Shown piece by piece: positions 1-6,824 of a stretch of DNA of 41,669 nucleotides. The notes beneath the pieces were generated by a model, which did not search any database, was not told the DNA's origin, and saw only the letters and a list, made by a program, of their open reading frames with translations. A program made the position numbers and the translations under genes. This DNA comes from Pseudomonadota bacterium (GTDB lineage Bacteria > Pseudomonadota > Gammaproteobacteria > Xanthomonadales > Xanthomonadaceae), in NCBI GenBank assembly GCA_023419315.1, contig JAEZYE010000008.1, forward strand, positions 1 through 41,669. Direction: 5' to 3'. The stretch's first letter is position 1. Each line of letters starts with the position of its first letter.

Positions 1-6
1 AAAGCG

Positions 7-36
7 TTGACCCGGCCACCCCGGCCCGTTTACCAT
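7..36 (+). promoter_or_regulatory. sigma-70 promoter of the tRNA-Val gene
   Basis: A TTGACC -35 hexamer (7-12) and a TACCAT -10-like hexamer (31-36) are 18 nt apart. Transcription would begin near position 43, about 10 nt before the mature tRNA 5' end. The GC-rich stretch after the -10 is typical of stringently controlled stable-RNA promoters. Confidence 0.55.
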
Positions 37-52
37 TTGCGGCCCGAGATTC

Positions 53-127
53 GGGCGGTTAGCTCAGCGGTAGAGCACTGCTTTCACACGGCAGGGGTCA
101 CAAGTTCGAAACTTGTACCGCCCACCA
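53..127 (+). tRNA. tRNA-Val (anticodon CAC)
   Basis: A full cloverleaf can be folded. The 7-bp acceptor stem GGGCGGT/ACCGCCC is followed by an encoded ACCA end. The D-arm contains AGCTCAGCGGTAGAGC, the anticodon stem CTGCT/GGCAG encloses the loop TTCACAC with anticodon CAC, and the T-arm has the GTTCGAAAC loop. The encoded CCA is normal for gammaproteobacteria. tRNA 3' ends are common integration sites, and the low-GC orphan genes that follow fit that pattern, but I found no second copy of the 3' end in this window. Confidence 0.97.
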
Positions 128-133
128 TATAAG

Positions 134-158
134 CCCCTGATGTTTAGGGGTTTTTTTT
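134..158 (+). terminator. Rho-independent terminator of tRNA-Val
   Basis: A CCCCT/AGGGG stem (134-138 and 146-150) with a 7-nt loop is followed by eight T residues (151-158). It lies 7 nt after the tRNA CCA. Confidence 0.8.
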
Positions 159-159
159 A

Positions 160-196
160 CACAAAGGCCACCTTAAACGGGTGGCCTTTGTGTTTT
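160..196 (+). terminator. second strong stem-loop terminator
   Basis: A perfect 13-bp stem (CACAAAGGCCACC at 160-172, its complement at 180-192) is followed by TTTT. It sits directly behind the first terminator, so tRNA transcription is insulated twice from the accessory genes. Confidence 0.7.
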
Positions 197-262
197 CGTC
201 CTGCAAGGGTCTTGCAACCCGCTCCCCGTTCAGAATTGCAACGGATGTCGCAGTAAACAGCA

Positions 263-282
263 ATACAAGCTGCTACTTGTAT
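263..282. promoter_or_regulatory. inverted-repeat operator candidate upstream of the BrnT-like gene
   Basis: ATACAAG (263-269) and CTTGTAT (276-282) form a perfect 7-bp inverted repeat around 6 nt. It overlaps the AT-rich TATATA stretch at 280-285, the best -10 candidate for the gene at 320. Toxin-antitoxin promoters are usually autorepressed by an antitoxin dimer that binds such palindromes. That role here is inference. Confidence 0.4.
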
Positions 283-319
283 ATACAGCTTCCCGGCCCT
301 ACAATTCCTCCGTCGAAGA

Positions 320-631
320 ATGGACTCTGGCCGCGTGGCGATCATCATTTCTGGCGAAATTGAGAAAAAGATTGGTGCGGACGATCACGGGAACATCACC
401 GTGAAGGAGGTACACGAATGCTTCGAAAACCACTGTGGCCGGTATGCATATGAACAGCATCCACAGCATAAGAACGATCTGGGCCAAGCTACGCCTTGGT
501 TCGTTGCTGATACGAACCACGGTCGCACACTGAAAATCATGTTTGTGCGTCGCGGTGGCGATGTGTTTCTGAAGTCTGCCTATCCCGCCACCGACAAGGT
601 TCAGCGTATCTACGCCAGGTTCGCTAAGTAA
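320..631 (+). CDS. BrnT/DUF4258-like small protein, candidate toxin (103 aa)
   Basis: This is a 103-aa protein. Its layout resembles BrnT/DUF4258-type RelE-fold proteins: an N-terminal ITVKEVHECF helix, a central strand WFVADTNHGRTLKIMFV (about residues 60-76), and a C-terminal FLKSAYPAT strand. Close relatives in Xanthomonadaceae are often mislabelled as ADP-ribosyl-(dinitrogen reductase) hydrolase fragments. BrnT toxins are mRNA interferases neutralised by a ribbon-helix-helix BrnA partner, and the next gene encodes a BrnA-like protein. The 116-nt gap to that gene is longer than in classical brnTA operons. The start codon lacks a strong Shine-Dalgarno, but the palindrome upstream supports a regulated promoter. 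The fold is recognised by pattern only, so toxicity is an inference. Confidence 0.6.
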   Translation: MDSGRVAIIISGEIEKKIGADDHGNITVKEVHECFENHCGRYAYEQHPQHKNDLGQATPWFVADTNHGRTLKIMFVRRGGDVFLKSAYPATDKVQRIYARFAK

Positions 632-747
632 TCGTTCAAGACACTTTGGTGTCCCATCATCCATAAGCGACTTACAGTTCATGAGGCCCGTCTATACCCG
701 ACGGGTTTATAACAGTGCCAACAAGGCGCGTTACAAGGGCAAAAAAT

Positions 748-1131
748 ATGGCGAACAAGAAGAAAGACGTTGCTAAGCAGCCTTGGGAATTGCTGGACGA
801 GGATTTGGAGCAACTTACCGTAGCCATGGATGAAGGCGAGGCTGAAAAAATAGACGAAGCCATCGGCTTGCAGATGATTTCCATTCGTCTGGAGCGCGCG
901 CTTCTGAGCAACCTAAAGCTGATCGCCAAATACCACGGGGTCGGATATCAGCCGCTGATCCGAGACTTGCTCAACCGATTTGCACTATCCGAGCTGAAGA
1001 GCATACTCAATCAGCTAGAGGCGCAGCAAAGAGACATCGAGAAGCGTACAAAAGATGAAGCTGCTAAGACTCACGACGCGACGTTGAGGCCGATCGATGA
1101 GTTCTTACAAAGAGAAAGGAAGTTAGCGTAA
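748..1131 (+). CDS. BrnA/CopG-like antitoxin-type protein (127 aa)
   Basis: The centre of the protein (residues about 47-85) reads SIRLERALLSNLKLIA followed by GVGYQPLIRDLLNRF. This is the signature of BrnA/CopG-type antitoxins: a short DNA-contacting strand, then two helices ending in the GxxYQxLIR motif. The N-terminus is acidic and the C-terminus (residues about 92-127) is a charged helix. I chose ATG 748, preceded by AAGGGC, over the in-frame ATG at 715, which adds 11 basic residues and has no ribosome-binding site. It follows the BrnT-like gene on the same strand. A small hairpin (687-705) and a TATAAC box (708-713) lie between them, so it may have its own promoter. Confidence 0.65.
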   Translation: MANKKKDVAKQPWELLDEDLEQLTVAMDEGEAEKIDEAIGLQMISIRLERALLSNLKLIAKYHGVGYQPLIRDLLNRFALSELKSILNQLEAQQRDIEKRTKDEAAKTHDATLRPIDEFLQRERKLA

Positions 1132-1138
1132 ATCAACC

Positions 1139-1162
1139 AAGGCCCCGATAATTCGGGGCCTT
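1139..1162 (+). terminator. stem-loop after the BrnA-like gene
   Basis: A perfect AAGGCCCCGA/TCGGGGCCTT type stem (1139-1162) with a very short loop lies 8 nt after the stop codon. It lacks a long T-run, so termination efficiency is uncertain. Confidence 0.55.
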
Positions 1163-1254
1163 GGAGCCACGGTGAGTGTTTGGATACGTCATCTGCCCGC
1201 GAAAGCGGTGCATCGCAGTACTCCTAAACTCCAAACGAAAAAAGGTAACTCTCA

Positions 1255-1536
1255 GTGGCTATCTACATGGTTGGTTACGACCTCAACAAAGCTGGCAAGG
1301 ACTACACCGGCTTGATTTCAAAGATTAAGGAAATCAGCAATGGTTGGTGGCACAACTTGGACTCCACGTGGCTGATTGGCCATGGTGGGTCGTCTGAGAC
1401 GATTCGAAACGCTCTGAAGCCCTTCCTGGACAAAGACGACGAACTGCTGGTTGTGCTGTTGGCTAAAGGCGATGCCGCTTGGACGGGTTTCGATACATCT
1501 GGCTCCGATTGGCTGATGAAGAACTTGTCTAAGTAG
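1255..1536 (+). CDS. VapD/Cas2-fold small protein (93 aa)
   Basis: The protein begins AIYMVGYDLNKAGKDY and contains WWHNLDSTWLIGHG (residues about 31-44) and ELLVVLLAKGDAAW (about 64-77). This pattern occurs in the small VapD/Cas2-like ferredoxin-fold family, often labelled SinR family in databases. Cas2 and VapD share a dimeric fold, and some members cleave nucleic acids using the Asp after the first strand, here D9. There is no cas1, no repeat array and no partner gene, so it is not part of a CRISPR locus. The start is GTG, with AAAGG 9-10 nt upstream. It may be a solitary toxin-like or phage-related gene, and its activity is unknown. Confidence 0.65.
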   Translation: MAIYMVGYDLNKAGKDYTGLISKIKEISNGWWHNLDSTWLIGHGGSSETIRNALKPFLDKDDELLVVLLAKGDAAWTGFDTSGSDWLMKNLSK

Positions 1537-1560
1537 TTGTTGCTCAGTGCTGGCAGAAAG

Positions 1561-1597
1561 CGCCCTTGTCGTCTGTGGACGGCCAGGGCGTTTTTTC
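1561..1597 (+). terminator. terminator after the VapD/Cas2-like gene
   Basis: CGCCCT (1561-1566) pairs with AGGGCG (1585-1590) and a run of six T follows. It sits between convergent genes and serves the plus-strand gene. Confidence 0.75.
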
Positions 1598-1622
1598 TTG
1601 TGTGTCCGCTTATTTCAAGAGC

Positions 1623-2171
1623 CTAGATGGCGCACTTGATTGTGGTGCCGGTAAATGCGATCCACATGCCGTGGACATATATGGAAAAGAGAATGCTCAC
1701 GGCAAGTAATGCGGGGGCGCAAATTACTGGCATGGCCAACTTCCAAGTCTTGGCAGCTTCTAGCGCACGGAGAACGAGACGCAGCTTTACCCGCTGAGCC
1801 GAGGTTAAGTCCGATTTCGGATCATTGACCAGCTCATACACTTGCTTCAGCGCGGCGTTGCTGTCAGACATGTACTCACCCGCTTTCGGGCGAGAAGACG
1901 AACTCACCTGCTCAACGAGAGTCATCATGGTGATGTTGAGGAAGTAGAGACCCATCACCATCCAAGCTACATACATAGCTACGGAGAACGTCAAAAGCGC
2001 ACCTGCCATCATGTGCCAGCCCGTTGTAGAACAGGTCTCGATGTTTTTCCAAAGACCGAAGAAGGTTGCGTAGCCGACGGCAATAAACACAGAGTTGAAA
2101 GATTGGCCTTTTTCGGCCGCTACGGCCACAAGTTCAAGATGCCGAAGCTGATTTTCGTCGTGCTTTTCCAT
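1623..2171 (-). CDS. hypothetical three-TM membrane protein (182 aa)
   Basis: I do not recognise the family. Three hydrophobic stretches are visible at residues about 27-41, 51-78 and 145-172. A hydrophilic loop (about 85-140) with a charged helical part separates the second and third. The N-terminal 25 residues are polar and charged. The ATG at 2171 is preceded by AGGGAG at 5-6 nt, a good ribosome-binding site. Base composition is lower in GC than the flagellar genes, like the other orphans here, which suggests acquired DNA. It lies beyond the terminator of the DUF4262 operon and so is probably transcribed on its own. Confidence 0.6.
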   Translation of the reverse strand: MEKHDENQLRHLELVAVAAEKGQSFNSVFIAVGYATFFGLWKNIETCSTTGWHMMAGALLTFSVAMYVAWMVMGLYFLNITMMTLVEQVSSSSRPKAGEYMSDSNAALKQVYELVNDPKSDLTSAQRVKLRLVLRALEAAKTWKLAMPVICAPALLAVSILFSIYVHGMWIAFTGTTIKCAI

Positions 2172-2222
2172 GTCGGCTCCCTACCGAGTATTAGGTGAAT
2201 GGTAAGACGCTGATAGGGTGAG

Positions 2223-2262
2223 AAAGGCCCCGATAGCACCTTGGCGAGCTATCAGGGCCTTT
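2223..2262 (-). terminator. terminator of the minus-strand orphan operon
   Basis: AAAGGCCC and GGGCCTTT arms with an inner GATAGC/GCTATC helix form a long stem-loop (2223-2262). On the minus strand it is followed by a T-rich CCTTTCTC stretch. It is the first terminator met by transcription from 3515 down to 2378. Confidence 0.6.
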
Positions 2263-2377
2263 GCCCAACTTGGCCCCGGCCAACTTGGGCATGGTGCAGT
2301 TTCGCGGTTCATTACGCCGCCTCTGCTGGTGCGGTTGTTCTGAATGCCGGCACTCACACCTAATCCAGCGGCACCAG

Positions 2378-2533
2378 CTAGCCATTACGCACCACCGTGA
2401 GGTTCGGTGGCGACTTGGTGGCGTATTTGTGGCGACCGCCACCACGCGCGATCTTGCGGGCGTTCTCTTTGGCCGTCTCCTTCTTGCCTGTCTCGCCCAC
2501 GCGGGCGTGCATGTGACCCCCGTAATCTTCCAT
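2378..2533 (-). CDS. small hypothetical protein (51 aa)
   Basis: This short minus-strand gene starts at ATG 2533 and ends at TAG 2378-2380. Its start has AGGAG five nt upstream, one of the best Shine-Dalgarno sites in the accessory region. It begins 19 nt after the DUF4262 gene stops, which is operon-like spacing. The product starts MEDYGGHMHARVGE, then has a strongly basic, glycine-rich middle (KETAKENARKIARGGGRH) and ends LTVVRNG. It has no membrane segment and I recognise no family. Independent conservation would be needed to be sure it is made. Confidence 0.42.
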   Translation of the reverse strand: MEDYGGHMHARVGETGKKETAKENARKIARGGGRHKYATKSPPNLTVVRNG

Positions 2534-2552
2534 GCGACTCCTGTCGCCTTCG

Positions 2553-3050
2553 TCAGCTCAATCCGCGAGGCGGGACGCGCTCGAATGAATGCTGGACGAT
2601 GGACAAGGGTTCATCGGCCTGCATTCCGTCGTAGCCGGGTTGCCAGGGAAAACGATGCTGTCTGTCAGGGAGAAACATGACCACTGCCGAGAATTCTCTC
2701 TCCCCGTAGTAGCGCATCGCCGTGCCCAGGTACTCGCCATAATGTTCTGGCAGTACTGCTTTGTAGATGACCTTGTAGTCGTTGGAGAGAATCGCCGAGT
2801 CTTCGGCCTCCGCAACAATCGTGTGTCCCTCCCTCAGCATCTGGGCGCATTGACTCAACAGAGCATGGGCCTTGTCGCGCTCCACCCCGAACACCAGGAC
2901 CTCCGGCGCGTCGTAGGACTCGCCGAAGCCGATTGAGTACGTGAAGTGGTCTCCGCCTTCCCCGGTCGGAAATACATGAAGGCAATGCCAGCCGAATCGC
3001 TGGACATGGTCCGAGATCTGCTGATTCTGAGCGGCAATATTCAATCCCAT
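2553..3050 (-). CDS. DUF4262 domain protein (165 aa)
   Basis: The sequence matches the DUF4262 family from about residue 15 to 145. It has the FGWHCLHV start, TYSIGFGESYDAPEVLVFG, a central variable part, RYYGEREFSAVVMFLPD, and the closing HRFPWQPGYDG. The function of DUF4262 is not established. The longest frame begins with TTG at 3062, but that TTG overlaps GGAG (3057-3060), which is ideally spaced (6 nt) for the ATG at 3050. I therefore place the start at 3050. It lies 12 nt after the stop of the upstream membrane-protein gene and 19 nt before the 51-aa gene, consistent with one operon. Confidence 0.75.
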   Translation of the reverse strand: MGLNIAAQNQQISDHVQRFGWHCLHVFPTGEGGDHFTYSIGFGESYDAPEVLVFGVERDKAHALLSQCAQMLREGHTIVAEAEDSAILSNDYKVIYKAVLPEHYGEYLGTAMRYYGEREFSAVVMFLPDRQHRFPWQPGYDGMQADEPLSIVQHSFERVPPRGLS

Positions 3051-3062
3051 TCCGAACTCCAA

Positions 3063-3515
3063 TCAGGCCAATCCGCGAAGCGGGTCCGGCTTGGATGAAT
3101 CGTCAGGCGGCGCTGCGCAAATGTGCGTCCAGCGCCGACCCAATCGCCGTGTGATGAAGCACGTCATCACGAACTGCACGGATGGAACAACCAACCACCA
3201 GTAGCTGACGAAAAGACCTGAGATGCGAAGCAGCCAAGCGCCCTCTGCAATCCCTCTTTCCACAAGGGCCGGCGCGATGAAAATGCTGTAGCCCTGAATG
3301 GGCAGGAGCACAGCAAAGGCAAGAAACGAAAGAACCCCGTATACCAGCGCGGCCACGGTCCCCACGAACAGCACCGGGCGAGGAAAGTACGGACGGAGTC
3401 GGAACGCGACGAACGCCGGCCACCAGACAGGCCCGAAGGAAATCGTGAAGTAGATCGCGGCAATCGCAATGATCATCGCGCTGAGTCTGGGTCCAAAGAT
3501 CTCAAGTACGTCCAT
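3063..3515 (-). CDS. hypothetical multi-pass membrane protein (150 aa)
   Basis: The family is not recognised. Four hydrophobic segments are visible (about residues 12-32, 46-72, 74-92 and 100-122), and the hydrophilic tail ends in DSSKPDPLRGLA. ATG 3515 is the most likely start; an in-frame TTG at 3533 would add six residues. It is followed after only 12 nt by the DUF4262 gene, so the two are probably co-expressed. The last codons lie in a CCGC-TTCG-CGG hairpin that recurs at the ends of neighbouring units. Confidence 0.5.
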   Translation of the reverse strand: MDVLEIFGPRLSAMIIAIAAIYFTISFGPVWWPAFVAFRLRPYFPRPVLFVGTVAALVYGVLSFLAFAVLLPIQGYSIFIAPALVERGIAEGAWLLRISGLFVSYWWLVVPSVQFVMTCFITRRLGRRWTHICAAPPDDSSKPDPLRGLA

Positions 3516-3776
3516 GTGCTGTGGCCTGGTCAATCATCCCGCGAAGCGGGCTTGATAATGGGTTGAAGATCCTGCGCGACCGAAGCGGGCCGGTGGAAAG
3601 CCGGTTCATACAGCAGCCCGCTGTTGATGCAAGTCGGACGGGGAGCATGCGGAACAAATCGTGTGAGTGAAGAGAGCCGTAGATTACGGGGCGGGCGCAT
3701 TGCTATGTGGTCTTCCACGAGGTCAGCCGCTCTGTTTCGGTGGTCATCCAACCTTCGGCGTGTGTGCAGGCGCTTA

Positions 3777-4136
3777 TCAAGCCCGGCCATGGGTAAGGTC
3801 AGCCGCAATCAGCTTGAGTTTTTCGATCGCCTCCGCGGAGCCGAAGCGGCCCGCCGTGCGATAGCTTTCCCGCAAGGCATCCGCATCCGAACAGACGTTG
3901 GCGAGAATGGTCTCCGCTACCTTTTCATGCGGCGCGATTCGGCATGCGTACTTGGCCAGGAGGGCTTGGCCCGCCGGGTCTGATTCATGCCCGTCGAGAG
4001 CAAACGACCAATGGAAATTGTCGTACTCGGCGCAAAATTGCGCGAAAGTCAGACGGCCCGCTGCACAGTCACGCAACAGTTGATCGCAGCGTTCAAGCGC
4101 AGCGAGAAGGTCAATCTCTGAAGGGCGCGAACTCAT
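3777..4136 (-). CDS. hypothetical soluble protein (119 aa)
   Basis: This is an all-helical-looking acidic protein with no membrane segment. Conserved-looking blocks are LLAALERCDQLLRDCAAGRL (residues about 9-28), FCAEYDNFHWSFALDGHES (about 34-52) and EKVAETILANVCSDADA (about 71-87). The mix of Trp, Tyr and Cys residues with non-repetitive composition argues that it is real rather than a shadow frame. It resembles small orphan proteins of unknown role found singly in Xanthomonadaceae accessory regions. Small acidic helical proteins of this kind sometimes act as immunity or antitoxin proteins, but nothing here proves that. Confidence 0.5.
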   Translation of the reverse strand: MSSRPSEIDLLAALERCDQLLRDCAAGRLTFAQFCAEYDNFHWSFALDGHESDPAGQALLAKYACRIAPHEKVAETILANVCSDADALRESYRTAGRFGSAEAIEKLKLIAADLTHGRA

Positions 4137-4406
4137 GAGAGGCGAAACCCCTGTCAGTCAAATCCTTGGAGGCGGCGAAACGACTTGCCCAACAATGTAC
4201 ACATGGTCTGGCGGGCGTTGCGAGCGATACGAAGCAGGAGGTCTCGGCGCACCCAGCGAATGCTATCAGCGTTGGTCAGGGGAACGCAGCGCAATCAAGA
4301 CGGCCGACTCGGCCTCCAACGCCCGCGACGGCAGGCCGACGATCGCCCCCGTCTCACCCACTGCGACTGGCTTCGGTTCTGATGGCGGCCCGCTCCGGAG
4401 TCCGCC

Positions 4407-6824
4407 ATGTCCGCCACTGCCCGCCAGATTGCCCGTGCCCATCGAGATTTGCTGCCTGCGGGGAAGGGGCATGACGGGCGGCAGTTGGGGGAGCGGTTGC
4501 AGGCGAAGTATCCGGATCGGGTGACGGGCAGCCTGACGGTGCCGGGGCGGGAAGGGCGTTACAGCGATCTGCCGGAGGCCTTGCCGGCGGCGCTGGTGAA
4601 GGCGTTGCGTTCGCGCGGGATCGAGCGGCTGTATTCGCACCAGGCAGAGGCGTGGGCGCATGCGGCGGCGGGCGAGCATCTGGTCATCGCGACGCCGACG
4701 GCGTCGGGCAAGTCGCTCTGCTACACCTTGCCGGTGGTGTCGGCGGTGCTCGGCGGCAGTGCGAAGGCGTTGTATCTGTTCCCGACCAAGGCGCTGGCGC
4801 AGGATCAGGTCAGCGAACTGCTCGAACTCAATGCGGCCGGTGATCTGGCGCTGAAGGCGTTCACCTTCGATGGCGACACGCCGGGCGATGCGCGGCAGGC
4901 CATCCGCGTGCATGGCGATATCGTGGTCAGCAACCCGGACATGCTGCACCAGGCGATCCTGCCGCATCACACCAAGTGGGCGCAGTTCTTCGAGAACCTG
5001 CGCTACGTGGTGATCGATGAAATCCATACGTATCGCGGCGTCTTCGGCTCGCACGTGGCGAACGTGCTGCGCCGCCTGCAGCGCGTGTGCGCGTTCTACG
5101 GGTCTTCGCCGCAGTTCATCCTGTGCTCGGCGACCATCGGCAATCCGAAAGCGCATGCCGAAGCGTTGCTGGAAGCGGACGTGCATGCCATCACCGAATC
5201 CGGTGCGCCGAGCGGCGACAAGCACGTGCTGCTGTGGAACCCGCCGGTGGTGAATCCGGATCTCGGCCTGCGCGCATCGGCGCGCTCGCAGAGCAATCGC
5301 ATCGCGCGGCTGGCGATCAAGGCCGGCCTGAAGACGCTGGTGTTCGCGCAGTCGCGCACGATGGTGGAAGTGCTGACCAAGTATCTGAAGGACGTGTTCG
5401 ATCACGACCCGCGCAAGCCCGCGCGCATCCGTGCGTATCGCGGCGGTTATCTGCCGACCGAGCGCCGGCAGGCCGAGCGCGACATGCGGGACGGGCGCAT
5501 CGACGGCATCGTCTCCACGTCCGCGCTGGAACTGGGCGTGGACATCGGCAGCCTCGATGCGGTGGTGCTGAATGGCTATCCCGGTTCGATATCGGCGACG
5601 TGGCAACGCTTCGGTCGTGCCGGTCGTCGTCAGCAGACGTCGCTCGGCGTGCTGGTCGCCAGTTCGCAGCCGCTGGATCAATACATCGTCCGCCATCCCG
5701 AATTCTTCGCCGACAGCCCGCCCGAACACGCGCGCATCGCGGCCGACCAGCCGATGATCCTGCTCGATCACGTCCGCTGCGCCGCGTTCGAATTGCCGTT
5801 CCTGGCGGGAGAACGCTTTGGTCCGGTGGATCCGTCGCCGTTCCTGGAACTGCTGAGCGAAGACAGCGTGGTGCATCGGGAAGGTGATCGCTTCGAATGG
5901 ATCGCCGACAGCTATCCGGCCAATGCGGTCAGCCTGCGCGCGGTGGCCGACGGCAACTTCGTCGTCGTCGATCGCACCGACGGGCGGCAGGTGATCATCG
6001 CCGAGGTCGATTTCACCGCCGCGCCGCTCACGCTGTACGAAGGCGCGATCCACATGATCCAGTCCACGCCGTACCAGGTCGAACGCCTGGACTGGGAAGG
6101 CCGCAAAGCCTACGTCACGCGCACGCACGTGGATTACTACACCGATGCCATCGACTACACCAAGCTCAAGGTGCTGGATCGCTTCGACGGCGCGCGCGCA
6201 GGCGAGGGCACCTGTCATCACGGCGAGGTGCACGTGGTGCGGCGCGTGGCCGGCTACAAGAAGATCCGCTACTACACGCACGAGAACATCGGCTACGGGC
6301 CGGTGAACCTGCCGGATCAGGAAATGCACACGACGAGCCTGTGGTGGCAGTTGCCGCCGGACAGGCTGCATGACGCGTTCGCATCGCGGCAGGATGCGCT
6401 GGATGGTTTCCTCGGTGCAGCCAATGCGCTGCATATCGCTGCGACGGTCGCGGTGATGGCGGAAGGACGCGATCTGCAGAAGGCCGTGGGCGATGGCGAC
6501 GGCGCATGGTTCGCGTTGCCGGATGCGCAGGGACGCGGCCAGCTGCCCGGCGTGGAAGGGCAGGTGCTGGCGCCGGAGGACGGCGATCGCTTCGTGCCGA
6601 CGCTGTATCTCTACGACAACTATCCGGGCGGCATCGGGCTGAGCGAGCCGCTGTGGCGCCGGCAGCGCGAACTGGTGTCGCGCGCGCACGACCTGATCAC
6701 GCACTGCGAATGCCGCGCCGGTTGCCCGGCGTGCGTCGGCCCGATCCTGGCGATCGATGAAGATGCATCGCTCACGCCGAAGATGCTTGCCGGCCGCGTG
6801 CTCGGACTGCTGGCGCAGGCATGA
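4407..6824 (+). CDS. mrfA: MrfA/YprA-type SF2 helicase with DUF1998 Zn motif (805 aa)
   Basis: This is a superfamily 2 DEAD/DEAH helicase. Visible motifs are the Q-like YSHQAEAW (76-83), Walker A TPTASGKS (96-103), DEIH (204-207), SAT (about 242-244), a second RecA domain with STSALELGVDIG, and RFGRAGRR. The C-terminal part (about 620-800) carries the CxC-x3-C-x2-C cluster (HCECRAGCPACVG) of the MrfA/DUF1998 zinc region. Bacillus subtilis MrfA (YprA) is a 3'-to-5' DNA helicase that works with the MrfB nuclease on mitomycin-type damage. The start has GGAG at 6 nt. Its TGA overlaps the ATG of mrfB, so the two are translationally coupled. Confidence 0.88.
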   Translation: MSATARQIARAHRDLLPAGKGHDGRQLGERLQAKYPDRVTGSLTVPGREGRYSDLPEALPAALVKALRSRGIERLYSHQAEAWAHAAAGEHLVIATPTASGKSLCYTLPVVSAVLGGSAKALYLFPTKALAQDQVSELLELNAAGDLALKAFTFDGDTPGDARQAIRVHGDIVVSNPDMLHQAILPHHTKWAQFFENLRYVVIDEIHTYRGVFGSHVANVLRRLQRVCAFYGSSPQFILCSATIGNPKAHAEALLEADVHAITESGAPSGDKHVLLWNPPVVNPDLGLRASARSQSNRIARLAIKAGLKTLVFAQSRTMVEVLTKYLKDVFDHDPRKPARIRAYRGGYLPTERRQAERDMRDGRIDGIVSTSALELGVDIGSLDAVVLNGYPGSISATWQRFGRAGRRQQTSLGVLVASSQPLDQYIVRHPEFFADSPPEHARIAADQPMILLDHVRCAAFELPFLAGERFGPVDPSPFLELLSEDSVVHREGDRFEWIADSYPANAVSLRAVADGNFVVVDRTDGRQVIIAEVDFTAAPLTLYEGAIHMIQSTPYQVERLDWEGRKAYVTRTHVDYYTDAIDYTKLKVLDRFDGARAGEGTCHHGEVHVVRRVAGYKKIRYYTHENIGYGPVNLPDQEMHTTSLWWQLPPDRLHDAFASRQDALDGFLGAANALHIAATVAVMAEGRDLQKAVGDGDGAWFALPDAQGRGQLPGVEGQVLAPEDGDRFVPTLYLYDNYPGGIGLSEPLWRRQRELVSRAHDLITHCECRAGCPACVGPILAIDEDASLTPKMLAGRVLGLLAQA

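Noticed and set aside
2191..2445. An 84-codon minus-strand frame overlapping the 51-aa gene
   Set aside because: It runs through the terminator at 2223-2262 and lacks a ribosome-binding site, while the overlapping 51-aa frame has a good one.
2264..3560. An integron gene-cassette array, given same-strand orphan genes with repeated ends
   Set aside because: No RYYYAAC/GTTRRRY core-site pairs of attC length flank the genes. GTTGGGC near 2291 belongs to a 28-nt palindrome that is too short.
3530..3808. A 92-codon minus-strand frame between two orphan genes
   Set aside because: No ribosome-binding site, composition unlike its neighbours and no recognisable pattern. The 3516-3776 interval may hold only a decayed gene.
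4137..4406. Possible truncated toxin or gene remnant upstream of mrfA on the minus strand
   Set aside because: Two short in-frame segments ending in stops can be read, but neither resembles a known domain and one continues into the mrfA shadow frame.
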